Assembly: GCF_003584165.1 (NCBI RefSeq)
Contig: NZ_QXFJ01000017.1
Coordinates: 124,001 to 188,000 of the forward strand
Direction: 5' to 3'
From: Flagellimonas aequoris
GTDB lineage: Bacteria; Bacteroidota; Bacteroidia; Flavobacteriales; Flavobacteriaceae
Length of the DNA: 64,000 bases
In this document: positions 8,355 to 17,694 of the stretch, piece after piece
Layout of the letters: each line of letters opens with the position of its first letter
How positions within the stretch are numbered: position 1 is the stretch's first letter
Notes under the pieces: model-generated
What the model saw: the letters and a program-made list of their open reading frames with translations, nothing else
What the model was told of the DNA's origin: nothing
Databases searched by the model: none
Translations under genes and position numbers: made by a program

Positions 8355-9083
8355 ATGAACGATACCATCGAAAAAACAGTGGGCCAGATGGTGGCCGAGG
8401 ATTACCGTACCGCCCAGGTCTTTAAAAACCACAAGATCGATTTTTGCTGCAAAGGCAATCGGACCTTACAGGAAGTTGCCGACAAAAATGGTCTGGACAA
8501 GGAAGTGTTATTGCAAGAACTGGATGAAGTCCAGCGGAACAGTCAAACGGATCAGCCCGATTTCAATACATGGCCTTTGGACCTTTTGATCGACTATATC
8601 GAAAAAAAACACCATCGGTACGTAGAGGAACGTATCCCGATATTAAAACAATATCTTAACAAGCTATGTCAAGTACATGGCAACAAACACCCTGAACTGT
8701 TTGGTATTTTTGAACATTTCACCGGTTCTGCCGGCGAACTGTCCATGCACATGAAGAAGGAAGAACTGGTCCTGTTTCCCTGGATCCGTAAAATGGTGGC
8801 GGGAACGGCAGATGGAAAGACCTTGGGACCACCACAATTTGGTACAGTCCATAACCCTATTCAAATGATGATGGAGGAGCATGACAATGAAGGGGAGCGA
8901 TTCCGAAAAATCGCCGCCCTGAGCGGCGATTACACCCCCCCTGCCGATGCCTGCAATACGTATAGGGTTACCTTTTCCCTTCTTCAGGAATTTGAGGAAG
9001 ACCTTCATCGACATATCCATTTGGAGAACAATATCCTGTTCCCAAAAGCAGAAATATTGGAAAAAAAAGTGCTTAGCAACTAA
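8355..9083 (+). CDS. ric: iron-sulfur cluster repair di-iron protein (Ric/YtfE/ScdA)
   Basis: Repairs Fe-S clusters damaged by NO or oxidants. The 242-residue protein has the N-terminal ScdA domain with the Cys pair IDFCCKG (Cys31-32), then a four-helix hemerythrin-like domain whose di-iron ligands are seen as HHRYVEER (about 83), HMKKEE (about 132), EEHDNEG (about 175) and HRHIHLEN (about 220). The ATG at 8355 is correct: upstream extensions run into the rrf2 gene in another frame, while homologs start with this VGQMVAEDYRTAQVF segment. The GGACA/TGTCC operator lies just upstream, tying it to the neighbouring Rrf2. Confidence 0.95.
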   Translation: MNDTIEKTVGQMVAEDYRTAQVFKNHKIDFCCKGNRTLQEVADKNGLDKEVLLQELDEVQRNSQTDQPDFNTWPLDLLIDYIEKKHHRYVEERIPILKQYLNKLCQVHGNKHPELFGIFEHFTGSAGELSMHMKKEELVLFPWIRKMVAGTADGKTLGPPQFGTVHNPIQMMMEEHDNEGERFRKIAALSGDYTPPADACNTYRVTFSLLQEFEEDLHRHIHLENNILFPKAEILEKKVLSN

Positions 9084-9090
9084 AGCCCTT

Positions 9091-9552
9091 ATGGCTGGAA
9101 CACCCATCAAACGTCACAAGGCCCTACAGGGAGTAAGCCGTGAACACCATCACGGCCTGCTCCTATGTTGGAAGATTCGAACGGGACTTTCAAAAAAGGT
9201 AGCACCGGAACGCATAAAGACCTATGTGGATTGGTTCTTTAAGACCCATTTGATCCCACATTTTGAATTGGAAGAAACTTACATCTTTCCCATCCTGGGT
9301 ATGGGCAACCCAAAAATTAAAAAAGCGTTAAGGGAACATCGAAGATTGGTCAGGTTATTTACATCCAATGTTGACCTGATCAGAAGGTTGGTACAGATTG
9401 AAGAGGAACTGGAACAACATATACGCTATGAGGAACGCCAGCTCTTCAATGAAATTCAAAAAATTGCCAGTGACGCCCAATTGGACCTAATAGAAAAATA
9501 TCACAATCATGAAAAATTCAAAGACAATACCTATGACCCATTCTGGAACTAA
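9091..9552 (+). CDS. hemerythrin HHE domain protein
   Basis: A 153-residue cytoplasmic four-helix protein of the hemerythrin HHE family, expected to bind a di-iron centre and O2 or NO. Likely ligands are in REHHHGLLL (about residue 18), HFELEETYIFP (about 55), REHRRLVR (about 78) and HIRYEERQLF (about 110). The ATG at 9091 was chosen because it begins the domain 7 bases after the ric stop; a longer frame would run through ric. Same operon as ric, so an auxiliary role in NO or oxygen stress is likely. Confidence 0.87.
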   Translation: MAGTPIKRHKALQGVSREHHHGLLLCWKIRTGLSKKVAPERIKTYVDWFFKTHLIPHFELEETYIFPILGMGNPKIKKALREHRRLVRLFTSNVDLIRRLVQIEEELEQHIRYEERQLFNEIQKIASDAQLDLIEKYHNHEKFKDNTYDPFWN

Positions 9553-9856
9553 AAGCAAAGGCAATGTCCTTACCAACCTTCACAAGCGTCTGTTCTTGGA
9601 ATACAAGAGAGGTGAGATGGGCTACGCCACCATAGCGATCATAGGGCAAAGCTGTTTGGGCTCTGCAGCAGCAATGGTACTGTTGATGGGAGCATTGGAT
9701 ACCGCGGTAAAAATGACCTTATTGTTTTTTGTCACCATCTTCTGCATGGCGTTCAACGGGGCCGTATTGGCACAATTGAAACCTTTGACCACATTCAATA
9801 TATTAATTTTGAGTGTGCTATTCAGTACAGGAATCATTATTTTACATTTGGGTTAG
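9509..9856 (+). CDS. small membrane protein after ric-HHE
   Basis: A 115-residue protein with three hydrophobic helices (about residues 39-61, 67-85 and 93-113) and a basic cytoplasmic N-terminus (LHKRLFLEYKRGEMG). No family recognised. It overlaps the end of the hemerythrin gene by 44 bases if the ATG at 9509 is used, or by 20 bases if it starts at the ATG at 9533; the second start would remove only unstructured residues. Same direction and overlap suggest it belongs to the ric operon. Confidence 0.65.
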   Translation: MKNSKTIPMTHSGTKSKGNVLTNLHKRLFLEYKRGEMGYATIAIIGQSCLGSAAAMVLLMGALDTAVKMTLLFFVTIFCMAFNGAVLAQLKPLTTFNILILSVLFSTGIIILHLG

Positions 9857-9994
9857 TTCTTCCACGCGGATGGGATAGCACCTTCCTACCATACCTCCTA
9901 CAGGTGTATTTATAAAAATCTCCCAGCCTTCCAATTAGGATATCAAGTTGTACCACTTAATCAAAGGTTAAATTAATCGTATATATATAAATGA

Positions 9995-10011
9995 TAAAAA
10001 GGTCATTTTAT
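9995..10011 (+). promoter_or_regulatory. 17-mer shared by nrdG and norB promoters
   Basis: TAAAAAGGTCATTTTAT, identical over 17 bases to the element upstream of norB (21203-21219, other strand). Here it is also part of the inverted repeat AAATGA-N8-TCATTT (9990-10009). It lies 98 bases before the nrdG start in a 252-base AT-rich gap that holds no gene. Likely a binding site of a low-oxygen or NO regulator. Confidence 0.65.
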
Positions 10012-10108
10012 TGTTAATAAGTCTCTTTATAACTTTTGCCCTACCCCGATTATCCCCTAAACCCTTGGTCTAATTTTATACAATGAACTTAAATGAATTG
10101 CACCATAT

Positions 10109-10558
10109 ATGTTTTATCATCATTTTCAAGTAGTGCTCCAAGAGGTTCCAGGAGAGGTCAGTCTTTGCTTTTCCATCTCAGGGTGTCCTTTACGCTGCAA
10201 GGGCTGCCACTCCCCTTTTTTGTGGAAGGAAGGTAGCGGCTCCGAGCTGACCTCCAAGGACTATCAAAAGTACCTCGACCAATATGCCGGACTTGCAAGC
10301 TGCGTACTCTTCATGGGGGGTGAATGGCACCCGGGAGCATTGGTAAGGTATTTGAAACAAGCCCAAGAACTGGGATATAGGACATGCCTGTATACCGGAG
10401 CCGATCGGGTATCCCCTGATATCCTTGAACATCTGACCTATATCAAGACAGGAAATTGGGACAAAGCCCTTGGGGGATTGGACAGTCCGACCACCAATCA
10501 GGTCTTCCGGGAAGTGAGGACCAATAAATTGCTCAACCATTTATTCATCTCTAAATAA
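10109..10558 (+). CDS. nrdG: anaerobic ribonucleotide reductase activase NrdG
   Basis: Radical-SAM enzyme that installs the glycyl radical in NrdD. The 149-residue protein carries the activase motif C-x3-C-x2-C (Cys26, Cys30, Cys33: CPLRCKGC) for the SAM-binding [4Fe-4S] cluster and the FMGGE motif that contacts SAM. Length is typical. It lies 8 bases before nrdD in the order nrdG-nrdD, the reverse of the Escherichia coli order. Presence of a class III reductase means this organism can make deoxynucleotides without oxygen. Confidence 0.93.
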   Translation: MFYHHFQVVLQEVPGEVSLCFSISGCPLRCKGCHSPFLWKEGSGSELTSKDYQKYLDQYAGLASCVLFMGGEWHPGALVRYLKQAQELGYRTCLYTGADRVSPDILEHLTYIKTGNWDKALGGLDSPTTNQVFREVRTNKLLNHLFISK

Positions 10559-10566
10559 TATTCCAT

Positions 10567-12429
10567 ATGATACGGCTTACCGGCAAACAGATTGCCAAAA
10601 AAATTGCTTTCATCGATCATTACCTGCATTCCCACAATGCTGCTGACGGCTCCAAGGTTGACGCCAATGCCAATGTCACCTCCAAGAACATTGCCACCAT
10701 GGAAGCCGAGCTCAATAAGGATATCAATATCCAGGTGAACCGGGCCTTGGTCCAACAGAAGATCGCCTCACTGTTCGGGAAGGACCTGGCCGATGAATAT
10801 GTGAGGCAGATAGAATCGCACGAGATCTACGTCCATGATGAGACCTCGTTAAAACCCTACTGCGCATCTATAAGCATGTATCCCTTCCTATTGGACGGGC
10901 TGACCAAACTGGGTGGGGAAAGCTTGGCCCCAAAACACTTGGAAAGCTTTTGCGGGGAATTCGTCAATTTGGTCTTTGCGGTAAGTTCACAATTCGCAGG
11001 GGCCTTGGCCACCGTGGAGTTCTTGATGTATTTTGACCACTTCGCGGCCAAGGACTATGGGCCCGACTACCTGGTGACCCACAAGAACATCATTGCCAAC
11101 CATTTGCAGCATGTCGTCTACGCCATCAACCAACCTGCCGCGGCCAGGGGCTACCAATCCGTGTTCTGGAACATTTCCATTTATGACAGACCCTACTTTG
11201 ACAATATGTTCGGGGATTTTGTCTTTCCCGATATGGGCAGGCCCCAATGGGAAAGTGTCAAAAGGCTTCAGGCCTTCTTTATGGACTGGTTCAACGAAGA
11301 GCGAACCAAGGCCATCCTTACCTTCCCTGTGGTCACCGCGGCCATGTTGATCAAGGACGGGGCTCCGGTCGATACGGAGTTTACGGACCTATGTGCCCAT
11401 GAACTGGGCAAGGGGAACTCCTTTTTCATCTACCAATCCGAAAACGCCGACAGCCTGGCTTCCTGCTGTCGCCTGCGCAATGAGATCAGCGACCATACTT
11501 TTAGCTATTCCCTAGGGGCCGGAGGGGTCGCCACAGGTTCCATCAATGTCATCACCCTGAACATGAACCGCTTGGTGCAGCAAGGGGCGGATATTGTGGA
11601 AGAGGTCCAAAAGGTACACAAGTACCAGGTCGCTTTTAGAAAGCTCATCGATGACTACGAAAGGGCGGGCATGTTGCCGGTGTACCATGCCGGTTTGATC
11701 TCCCTGGACAAGCAATTCCTGACCGTGGGCATCAACGGGATGGTCGAGGCTGCGGAAAGCCAAGGCATCCAAGTGGGCAACAATGAAAAGTACAAGGACT
11801 TCGTCAACCGTTATCTCAAGGCCATCTATCAGGAAAACAGAAAGGCCAGGGAAACCTATGGGTACATGTTCAACACCGAATTCGTCCCCGCCGAGAACTT
11901 GGGTGTCAAAAATGCCAAATGGGATCGGGAAGACGGCCTTTTCGTCCCCCGGGACTGCTACAATTCCTATTTCTATATCGTAGAGGATGAACAGACCAAT
12001 GCCTTGGACAAAATTGTATTGCATGGCAAGGAGACCATTCAATATTTGGACGGGGGTTCGGCGCTCCACCTCAACCTCGAGGAAACCCCGAACCAAGAAG
12101 GATTCAAAAAATTGATCCATGCCACGGCCAACGCTGGATGCAATTATTTTTGTTTCAATATCCGAATCACCATTTGCAATGACTGTTCCCATATCGACAA
12201 ACGCACCCTTTGGGAATGCAGCGCATGCCATTCACAGGATGTGGACCATGCCACCAGGGTCATCGGGTACCTCAAACGGGTCTCCAACTTTAGTTCGGGC
12301 AGGCAAAAGGAACATGGATTGCGGCACTATCATTTGAAACAGGCCAAAAGCACCATGATGGATAAAAGGGCCGAAATCCTTTTGGCAGGTCAAAAAGCAA
12401 GTAATACTCAAGAAACCATAAAAATATAA
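10567..12429 (+). CDS. nrdD: anaerobic ribonucleoside-triphosphate reductase NrdD (no ATP cone)
   Basis: Class III, oxygen-sensitive ribonucleotide reductase. Seen: an N-terminal segment with DANANVTSKN, the active-site region SLASCCRLRNE (Cys near residues 300-301), a zinc site of two C-x2-C pairs (Cys537/540 and Cys551/554) and the glycyl radical motif RVIGYL with Gly567. At 620 residues it is about 90 shorter than the E. coli enzyme and begins where the ATP cone usually ends, so the allosteric activity cone is missing, as in phage T4 NrdD. Coupled to nrdG 8 bases upstream. Likely controlled by the element at 9995. Confidence 0.94.
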   Translation: MIRLTGKQIAKKIAFIDHYLHSHNAADGSKVDANANVTSKNIATMEAELNKDINIQVNRALVQQKIASLFGKDLADEYVRQIESHEIYVHDETSLKPYCASISMYPFLLDGLTKLGGESLAPKHLESFCGEFVNLVFAVSSQFAGALATVEFLMYFDHFAAKDYGPDYLVTHKNIIANHLQHVVYAINQPAAARGYQSVFWNISIYDRPYFDNMFGDFVFPDMGRPQWESVKRLQAFFMDWFNEERTKAILTFPVVTAAMLIKDGAPVDTEFTDLCAHELGKGNSFFIYQSENADSLASCCRLRNEISDHTFSYSLGAGGVATGSINVITLNMNRLVQQGADIVEEVQKVHKYQVAFRKLIDDYERAGMLPVYHAGLISLDKQFLTVGINGMVEAAESQGIQVGNNEKYKDFVNRYLKAIYQENRKARETYGYMFNTEFVPAENLGVKNAKWDREDGLFVPRDCYNSYFYIVEDEQTNALDKIVLHGKETIQYLDGGSALHLNLEETPNQEGFKKLIHATANAGCNYFCFNIRITICNDCSHIDKRTLWECSACHSQDVDHATRVIGYLKRVSNFSSGRQKEHGLRHYHLKQAKSTMMDKRAEILLAGQKASNTQETIKI

Positions 12430-12594
12430 TCCCCGCCAAATAGTGCCAGCGTTCCTTGACCCATATATGATTTATGCCTTTTTGAACCGTTTCCATATCG
12501 ATTTACATGCATGGAATGCGTGGTTCGCAAAAAAATAGGAATTCAATATGATCAACTGGACAAGGCCTTTGGAAGATCAACATAAATACGACGT

Positions 12595-14403
12595 ATGACA
12601 GCACATTCATTCCATATACCTGTAATGGGAATAGCATTTACCATTGACACCCCGTTGAAAGTGGCACACTTTGGCATAGATTCGACGATTTCACTGGTAG
12701 ATGATATTCTTTTGGAAAAAATGCGAAAGATGTATTGTGAAAGATTTGAAATACCCTATCAGGAGATCACTGAAAATAGCATCGACTTCAGGGCCAAAAG
12801 AATCAGTTCTTATCTCAATCTCATTAAGGATCTGGCAGAAAAAAAATTCGAACAGCTAAAGGACGTCACACACGGTTTAAGCGATGGGCTAAAACAATAT
12901 TTCGATATGTTGCCGAACACCTCATCGCTTAAGAAGAAGTTTGAAAATGTAAGTCTGGGCACCCATAATCCGAAGTTGTCCAAAAATTTTCTTGATTCAA
13001 ATCTTGCCATGGGGAACATTGAAGTGAACATCATGACGAAACTGGATCGGGAGAATTATCGAAAAAAGGTTCCTTTGGGCCAGATATACAATGATGCCCA
13101 TGCAGCACTTAGGGGCTTTGCAGAAAGTAATCTGAACTCTTCGGTTGTTTTTTCAGCGGGCATGAACCCTAGATTGTACGGATACATCGAGGAGTTTGAA
13201 GATTTTTATCCCGACGATTTCGGGTTCATTAAAAAGAAAATCATCCTAAAGGTGAGTGACTATAGATCGGCCATGATCCAAGGCAAGTTCCTGGCCAAAA
13301 AAGGGCTTTGGGTCTCGGAATACAGGATCGAATCGGGATTGAATTGCGGTGGGCATGCCTTCGCGACCGAAGGTCATCTGATGGGACCGATATTGGCAGA
13401 GTTCCGAGATCGGAAAAAAGAACTCGTGGCCGAAATCCATTCTATTCTTGCAAAGGCCCTTATGCATAAAAAGCGCTATGTCCCCCAATCTCCCCTACCC
13501 ATCAAAATCTCGGCACAAGGTGGGGTAGGGACAGCGGAAGAACACAATTTTCTATTGGAGCACTATAAATTGGATTCCGTAGGTTGGGGAACCCCGTTCC
13601 TGTTGGTGCCCGAAGTCACCACGGTTGATGACTCCACAATGGAAAAATTGTCCAAGGCCAAAGAACAGGATCTTTATCTGAGCAATATCTCGCCCTTGGG
13701 TGTCCCTTTTAATAGTCTGAAAGGAAATACAAAAGATTTGGAAAAGAGGGTCAACATTGAAAAAGGTAGGCCAGGAAGTGCCTGTCCAAAAAAATATGTT
13801 GCCATGAACAAAGAATTCACCAATGAAGGCATTTGTACAGCGTCGCGACAATACCAACATTTGAAATTAAAAGCGTTGGACGGCATGAACCTTACTCCGG
13901 AAAAACATCAAGAGGCATATGACAAAATTGTTGAGAAATCCTGTGCCTGTGTGGGATTGGGAACCGCAGCGTTATTAAAATATGGATTGGACACCAAGGC
14001 CGAAGGAAAAGGTGTTTCCATTTGTCCCGGACCCAACATGGCCTACTTTTCGAAAATCACAGGTCTTAGGGAAATGACTCAACATATTTATGGCACATCC
14101 AATTTGATCGAACGTACAGATCGGCCGAATATGTTCATCAAGGAGCTTACTATTTATATTGATTATCTCAAAATCAAGATCGAAGAAACCAGAGGTTCCA
14201 CAACCCCGAGGCAATTGGCGTATCTAACCATTTTCACCAACAACTTAAACGATGGGATATCCTACTATCAGACCCTGTTGGGGAATATCAGCAAAGCCTT
14301 TTTGGACAACTCCCAAATGGTAAGGGCCTTGGATCGTTTCAGGACCGTTCTGGACAATTTCTCGGTTGAGATCCATGATTTGAAAACCATCAACGCCCAA
14401 TAG
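12595..14403 (+). CDS. large conserved protein of unknown function next to nrdGD
   Basis: A 602-residue soluble protein with no signal peptide or membrane helix. I do not recognise a named family. The opening GIAFTIDTPLKVAHFGID and the central segment ISAQGGVGTAEEHNFL ... DSVGWGTPFLLVPE look like a TIM-barrel flavin enzyme of the nitropropane dioxygenase type, but this is a weak resemblance. Four cysteines cluster late: SACPKKY, EGICTAS, KSCACVG and SICPGPN, which could hold an Fe-S cluster. It follows nrdD by 165 bases in the same direction and so may share low-oxygen control. The ATG at 12595 is the only in-frame start near the domain. Confidence 0.75.
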   Translation: MTAHSFHIPVMGIAFTIDTPLKVAHFGIDSTISLVDDILLEKMRKMYCERFEIPYQEITENSIDFRAKRISSYLNLIKDLAEKKFEQLKDVTHGLSDGLKQYFDMLPNTSSLKKKFENVSLGTHNPKLSKNFLDSNLAMGNIEVNIMTKLDRENYRKKVPLGQIYNDAHAALRGFAESNLNSSVVFSAGMNPRLYGYIEEFEDFYPDDFGFIKKKIILKVSDYRSAMIQGKFLAKKGLWVSEYRIESGLNCGGHAFATEGHLMGPILAEFRDRKKELVAEIHSILAKALMHKKRYVPQSPLPIKISAQGGVGTAEEHNFLLEHYKLDSVGWGTPFLLVPEVTTVDDSTMEKLSKAKEQDLYLSNISPLGVPFNSLKGNTKDLEKRVNIEKGRPGSACPKKYVAMNKEFTNEGICTASRQYQHLKLKALDGMNLTPEKHQEAYDKIVEKSCACVGLGTAALLKYGLDTKAEGKGVSICPGPNMAYFSKITGLREMTQHIYGTSNLIERTDRPNMFIKELTIYIDYLKIKIEETRGSTTPRQLAYLTIFTNNLNDGISYYQTLLGNISKAFLDNSQMVRALDRFRTVLDNFSVEIHDLKTINAQ

Positions 14404-14520
14404 GGACACCACCTCACTATCACATGAGCTTTTCAGTCCATGAACATGGTCTGGGTGAAACCTCTTACCTTCTTTTATGGAGGGGTGGATATTATATTTT
14501 CCTAAACCAAGAAACCCATA

Positions 14521-15129
14521 TCAATGGGGATGAACCATTTCTATAAGTTCATCCAACATGGTATTGCCCCTATCCCTATGATACCACATCTGTAGCTCCT
14601 TTTTGAGGTTGTCGTCCACTTTTCCGTTTCGTTCTTTATATTCCGCTACCATTTTGGAAGCCGTTTTCGGCCTTGGTCCCCACTCCTGTATTACCGTTCC
14701 GGCACTATTGGTGACAATCAGCTTGGGAATGGAACGGGTCCCGTTGGTCAAAAAACAGTCCATGAGCCGTGGATTTTCATCCCTTAACACCAATCGTAGT
14801 TCAATTTTCGAGGATGCCTTGGCAATCTTATGAAGAAGGGGTATGGCCTGTGCCCCATCCGAGCACCAACTTTCCAGCAATACCAGCCAAACTTGCTTTT
14901 CTGGGAGCTTGCGGAACACATCAAGTCTTTCATCTGGAATGGTGATTGTTTTTTCGATCCTTCGTAATCTATGGGCATTTAATTTTGTGTTGGCAATCCT
15001 TTCTTCGCTTTGCTCGGTTCCTGTCGCTTTACCTTTAGCGACAAGGTCGTTTATCATTGAAATGTACCCGGCGTAGTCCATCCCCTTGCGGATACCTTCT
15101 TGAACCAAATGATGTACCTGCTTTGTCAT
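14521..15129 (-). CDS. thioredoxin-family protein, single-cysteine type
   Basis: A 202-residue cytoplasmic thioredoxin-fold protein. The active-site segment is ESWCSDGAQ with one Cys (Cys89) where classical thioredoxins have CGPC, and the cis-proline segment RSIPKLIV follows near residue 133. The lone cysteine argues for a monothiol or binding role rather than classic disulfide reduction. Its start overlaps the nadB stop by 4 bases, making it the third gene of nadA-nadB-trx on this strand. A role in protecting the oxygen-sensitive NadA cluster is possible but is inference. Confidence 0.85.
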   Translation of the reverse strand: MTKQVHHLVQEGIRKGMDYAGYISMINDLVAKGKATGTEQSEERIANTKLNAHRLRRIEKTITIPDERLDVFRKLPEKQVWLVLLESWCSDGAQAIPLLHKIAKASSKIELRLVLRDENPRLMDCFLTNGTRSIPKLIVTNSAGTVIQEWGPRPKTASKMVAEYKERNGKVDDNLKKELQMWYHRDRGNTMLDELIEMVHPH

Positions 15130-16721
15130 AGGCCGTCTGTATTTTTTAGGTATTGACTATTTTTTATAGGTTCAAGATCAATGTTGTAGAACCCACCTAT
15201 ATTTTCTTTTCTTTTCAAGCACTGCCCGATGATAAGATGTGCCACATTGATCATATTTCGCAATTCACAAATACCCACGTCCACTTTCATGGTTCGGTAT
15301 AGTACCTCAATTTCACTATATATCACATCCAGATGTTTGATGGCTTTATGCAAACGGTCGGTACTTCGTACAATCCCCACATAATCTTGCATAAGTGCCT
15401 GTAAATGGGCCGTGTTGTGTTTGATAAGGATGTTTTCCTTGGCAAACCGTGTTCCCGTATCGTCCCATTGGGGTATGGTAAGGGATTCCGGGAATCTTTC
15501 TTGGTGTTCCAAATACTCAAAAATATTGTGGGCATATACCAGAGCTTCCAATAAAGAGTTGGATGCCAATCTATTGGCGCCATGCAAACCTGTCCGCGAG
15601 CATTCCCCACAGGCGAATAGGTTATTTATGGTTGTTCTTCCGTTTGGATCCACGACAATTCCTCCACAGAGGTAATGCGCTGCTGGGACAATGGGAATCC
15701 AATCCGTTTCAATAGTGATATGTCTAGTCCGGCATTCGTCATAAATGTTGGGGAAATGTGCCTTGAAAGCTTTTATATCAAGGTGTGTACAATCGAGAAA
15801 AACGCAAGGGTCCCCAAATTTTTTCAACTCTTGGTCAATGCATCGGGAAACGATATCACGGGGTGCCAGTTCAGCCCTAGTGTCGTAGTCCGTCATAAAT
15901 CTATGTCCTTTTTTGTTTCTTAAATATGCTCCGAAGCCCCTCACAGCCTCTGAAATCAAAAATGACCGGCCTGCCTTACCATCGTAGAGAACCGTGGGAT
16001 GAAATTGGACAAACTCCATATCCTGGATCTGTGCCCCTGCCCGATACGCCATGGCAATGCCATCGCCAGTGGCAATGATAGGATTTGTAGTGTGGCCATA
16101 GACCATGCCCACTCCTCCTGTGGCCAAGACAGTGTACTCTGCGCGGAAAGTTTCCACAATACCGGATTTTTGGTCTAGTACATAGGCCCCATAACATGTC
16201 GTTGGGACCGGATTGGCCCCACGGAGTTGGTGTTCCGTAATGAGGTCTATGGCAAAATGGTGTTGAAAAATTCTGATGTTGGGTCGCTGACGCACCTGAT
16301 TCAGAAGGGCCTGTTCAATCTCATACCCCGTATTGTCCTTGTGGTGTAGGATACGATGCACCGAATGGCCTCCTTCACGACCCAACGCCAACCGACCATT
16401 CTTGCCCGTATCAAAACGGACCCCCCAGGACATCAGTTCCCTTACCCGTTCCGGGCCTTCCTTGACAACCATCTCCACTATGGCCGCATCACAAAGACCG
16501 TCTCCCGCGATCAAGGTGTCGGATATATGCTTTTGATAGGAGTCCTCCCCTAAATCAGAAACGGATGCAACACCACCTTGGGCATATTTGGTATTGGATT
16601 CGTCTTCATCGGCCTTGGAAACGATAAAGACGGTCCGATCTGGACATTTATGCGCCATCTTAAGGGCAAAGGAAAGTCCGGCAATTCCCGAACCGATCAC
16701 TAGATAATCCACTGAAACCAT
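15126..16721 (-). CDS. nadB: L-aspartate oxidase NadB
   Basis: FAD enzyme oxidising L-aspartate to iminoaspartate, first step of de novo NAD synthesis. The 531-residue protein starts with the dinucleotide motif GSGIAGLS (8-15) and has the family segments NTKYAQGGVA, REGGHSVHRILHHKD and HGANRLASNSLLE. Fumarate can serve as electron acceptor in this family, so it works without oxygen. It begins 7 bases after nadA and overlaps the thioredoxin gene, forming one operon. Confidence 0.95.
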   Translation of the reverse strand: MVSVDYLVIGSGIAGLSFALKMAHKCPDRTVFIVSKADEDESNTKYAQGGVASVSDLGEDSYQKHISDTLIAGDGLCDAAIVEMVVKEGPERVRELMSWGVRFDTGKNGRLALGREGGHSVHRILHHKDNTGYEIEQALLNQVRQRPNIRIFQHHFAIDLITEHQLRGANPVPTTCYGAYVLDQKSGIVETFRAEYTVLATGGVGMVYGHTTNPIIATGDGIAMAYRAGAQIQDMEFVQFHPTVLYDGKAGRSFLISEAVRGFGAYLRNKKGHRFMTDYDTRAELAPRDIVSRCIDQELKKFGDPCVFLDCTHLDIKAFKAHFPNIYDECRTRHITIETDWIPIVPAAHYLCGGIVVDPNGRTTINNLFACGECSRTGLHGANRLASNSLLEALVYAHNIFEYLEHQERFPESLTIPQWDDTGTRFAKENILIKHNTAHLQALMQDYVGIVRSTDRLHKAIKHLDVIYSEIEVLYRTMKVDVGICELRNMINVAHLIIGQCLKRKENIGGFYNIDLEPIKNSQYLKNTDGL

Positions 16722-16728
16722 TTCTGTC

Positions 16729-17694
16729 CTATTTGGAAAGTTTCAACATTCGCTCAATGGGAACCCACGCTTTTTCCGCAATGGCCCGTGAAACTTCTAT
16801 TTCGGGGGTTTCATCCCTAAGACAACGGTATGTTTTTAGAAGGGTGTTTGACTTCATGAAGGCACATTCACTGCAGGCACAACTGTTATCTTCCACTACC
16901 GGGGCCGGGAGCAGTATGGTGTCCGGAACTTCCTTTTGCATTTCATGAAGGATACCGACCTCCGTGGCAACTATATATTTTTTATTGGGATGCCGTTTCA
17001 CATAGGTTATCATGCCAGAGGTGGAACCGATGAAGCTTGCGGTCCTTAAAATATGTTCCTCCGATTCAGGGTGGGCAATGATCATTGCATCAGGATGTTC
17101 CTTGCACAGATCTAGCAATTTATCGATACAAAAAGCTTCATGGACAAGACAACTACCCTCCCAAAGTAACATATCCCTACCTGTTTTCCCAATTAGATAG
17201 TTACCCAAATTTTTGTCCGGTGCAAAAATAATGGGAGCGGTCTCAGGAATATCCGAAATGACTTGTAGCGCATTGGACGAAGTACATACATAGTCGCTCA
17301 AGGCCTTGATTTCTGCCGAGCAGTTGATATAGGTCACTACAAAATGTTCCGGATGGGCCTTCACAAAGGGTTCAAAATCAGCTATCGGACAGGAATCAGC
17401 CAACGAACAACCTGCATTCAGGTCGGGCAACAGCACCTTTTTTGTCGGATTTAAGATCTTGGCCGTTTCTGCCATGAAATACACTCCTGCAAATACAATG
17501 ATGTCTGCATCGGTCTGGGCGGCAGCTTGTGAAAGTGCCAAGCTATCTCCGACATGATCGGCGACTTCTTGGATTTCTGGACGTTGATAGTAATGGGAAA
17601 GTATAATGGCATTTTTTTCTTTTTTGAGCCTTAGGATTTCATGTTGAAGGTCCATTCCTGGCATAAAAAAATTCATTTGTTGTCCACCTTTCAT
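16729..17694 (-). CDS. nadA: quinolinate synthase NadA
   Basis: Condenses iminoaspartate with dihydroxyacetone phosphate to quinolinate using a [4Fe-4S] cluster. Cysteines in the conserved places are seen in LNAGCSLADSC, DYVCTSSNA and NSCACSEC; the substrate His is in ILSHYYQRPEIQ. Length 321 is normal. The ATG at 17694 is first; an ATG six codons in (17676) is also possible. First gene of nadA-nadB-trx and divergent from the second rrf2 gene, with 179 bases between. The cluster makes NadA a target of NO and oxygen, which fits its placement among Fe-S defence genes. Confidence 0.95.
   Translation of the reverse strand: MKGGQQMNFFMPGMDLQHEILRLKKEKNAIILSHYYQRPEIQEVADHVGDSLALSQAAAQTDADIIVFAGVYFMAETAKILNPTKKVLLPDLNAGCSLADSCPIADFEPFVKAHPEHFVVTYINCSAEIKALSDYVCTSSNALQVISDIPETAPIIFAPDKNLGNYLIGKTGRDMLLWEGSCLVHEAFCIDKLLDLCKEHPDAMIIAHPESEEHILRTASFIGSTSGMITYVKRHPNKKYIVATEVGILHEMQKEVPDTILLPAPVVEDNSCACSECAFMKSNTLLKTYRCLRDETPEIEVSRAIAEKAWVPIERMLKLSK

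Noticed and set aside
11512-12231. 239-codon minus-strand frame under nrdD
   Set aside because: Antisense shadow of nrdD; no start context or recognisable domain.
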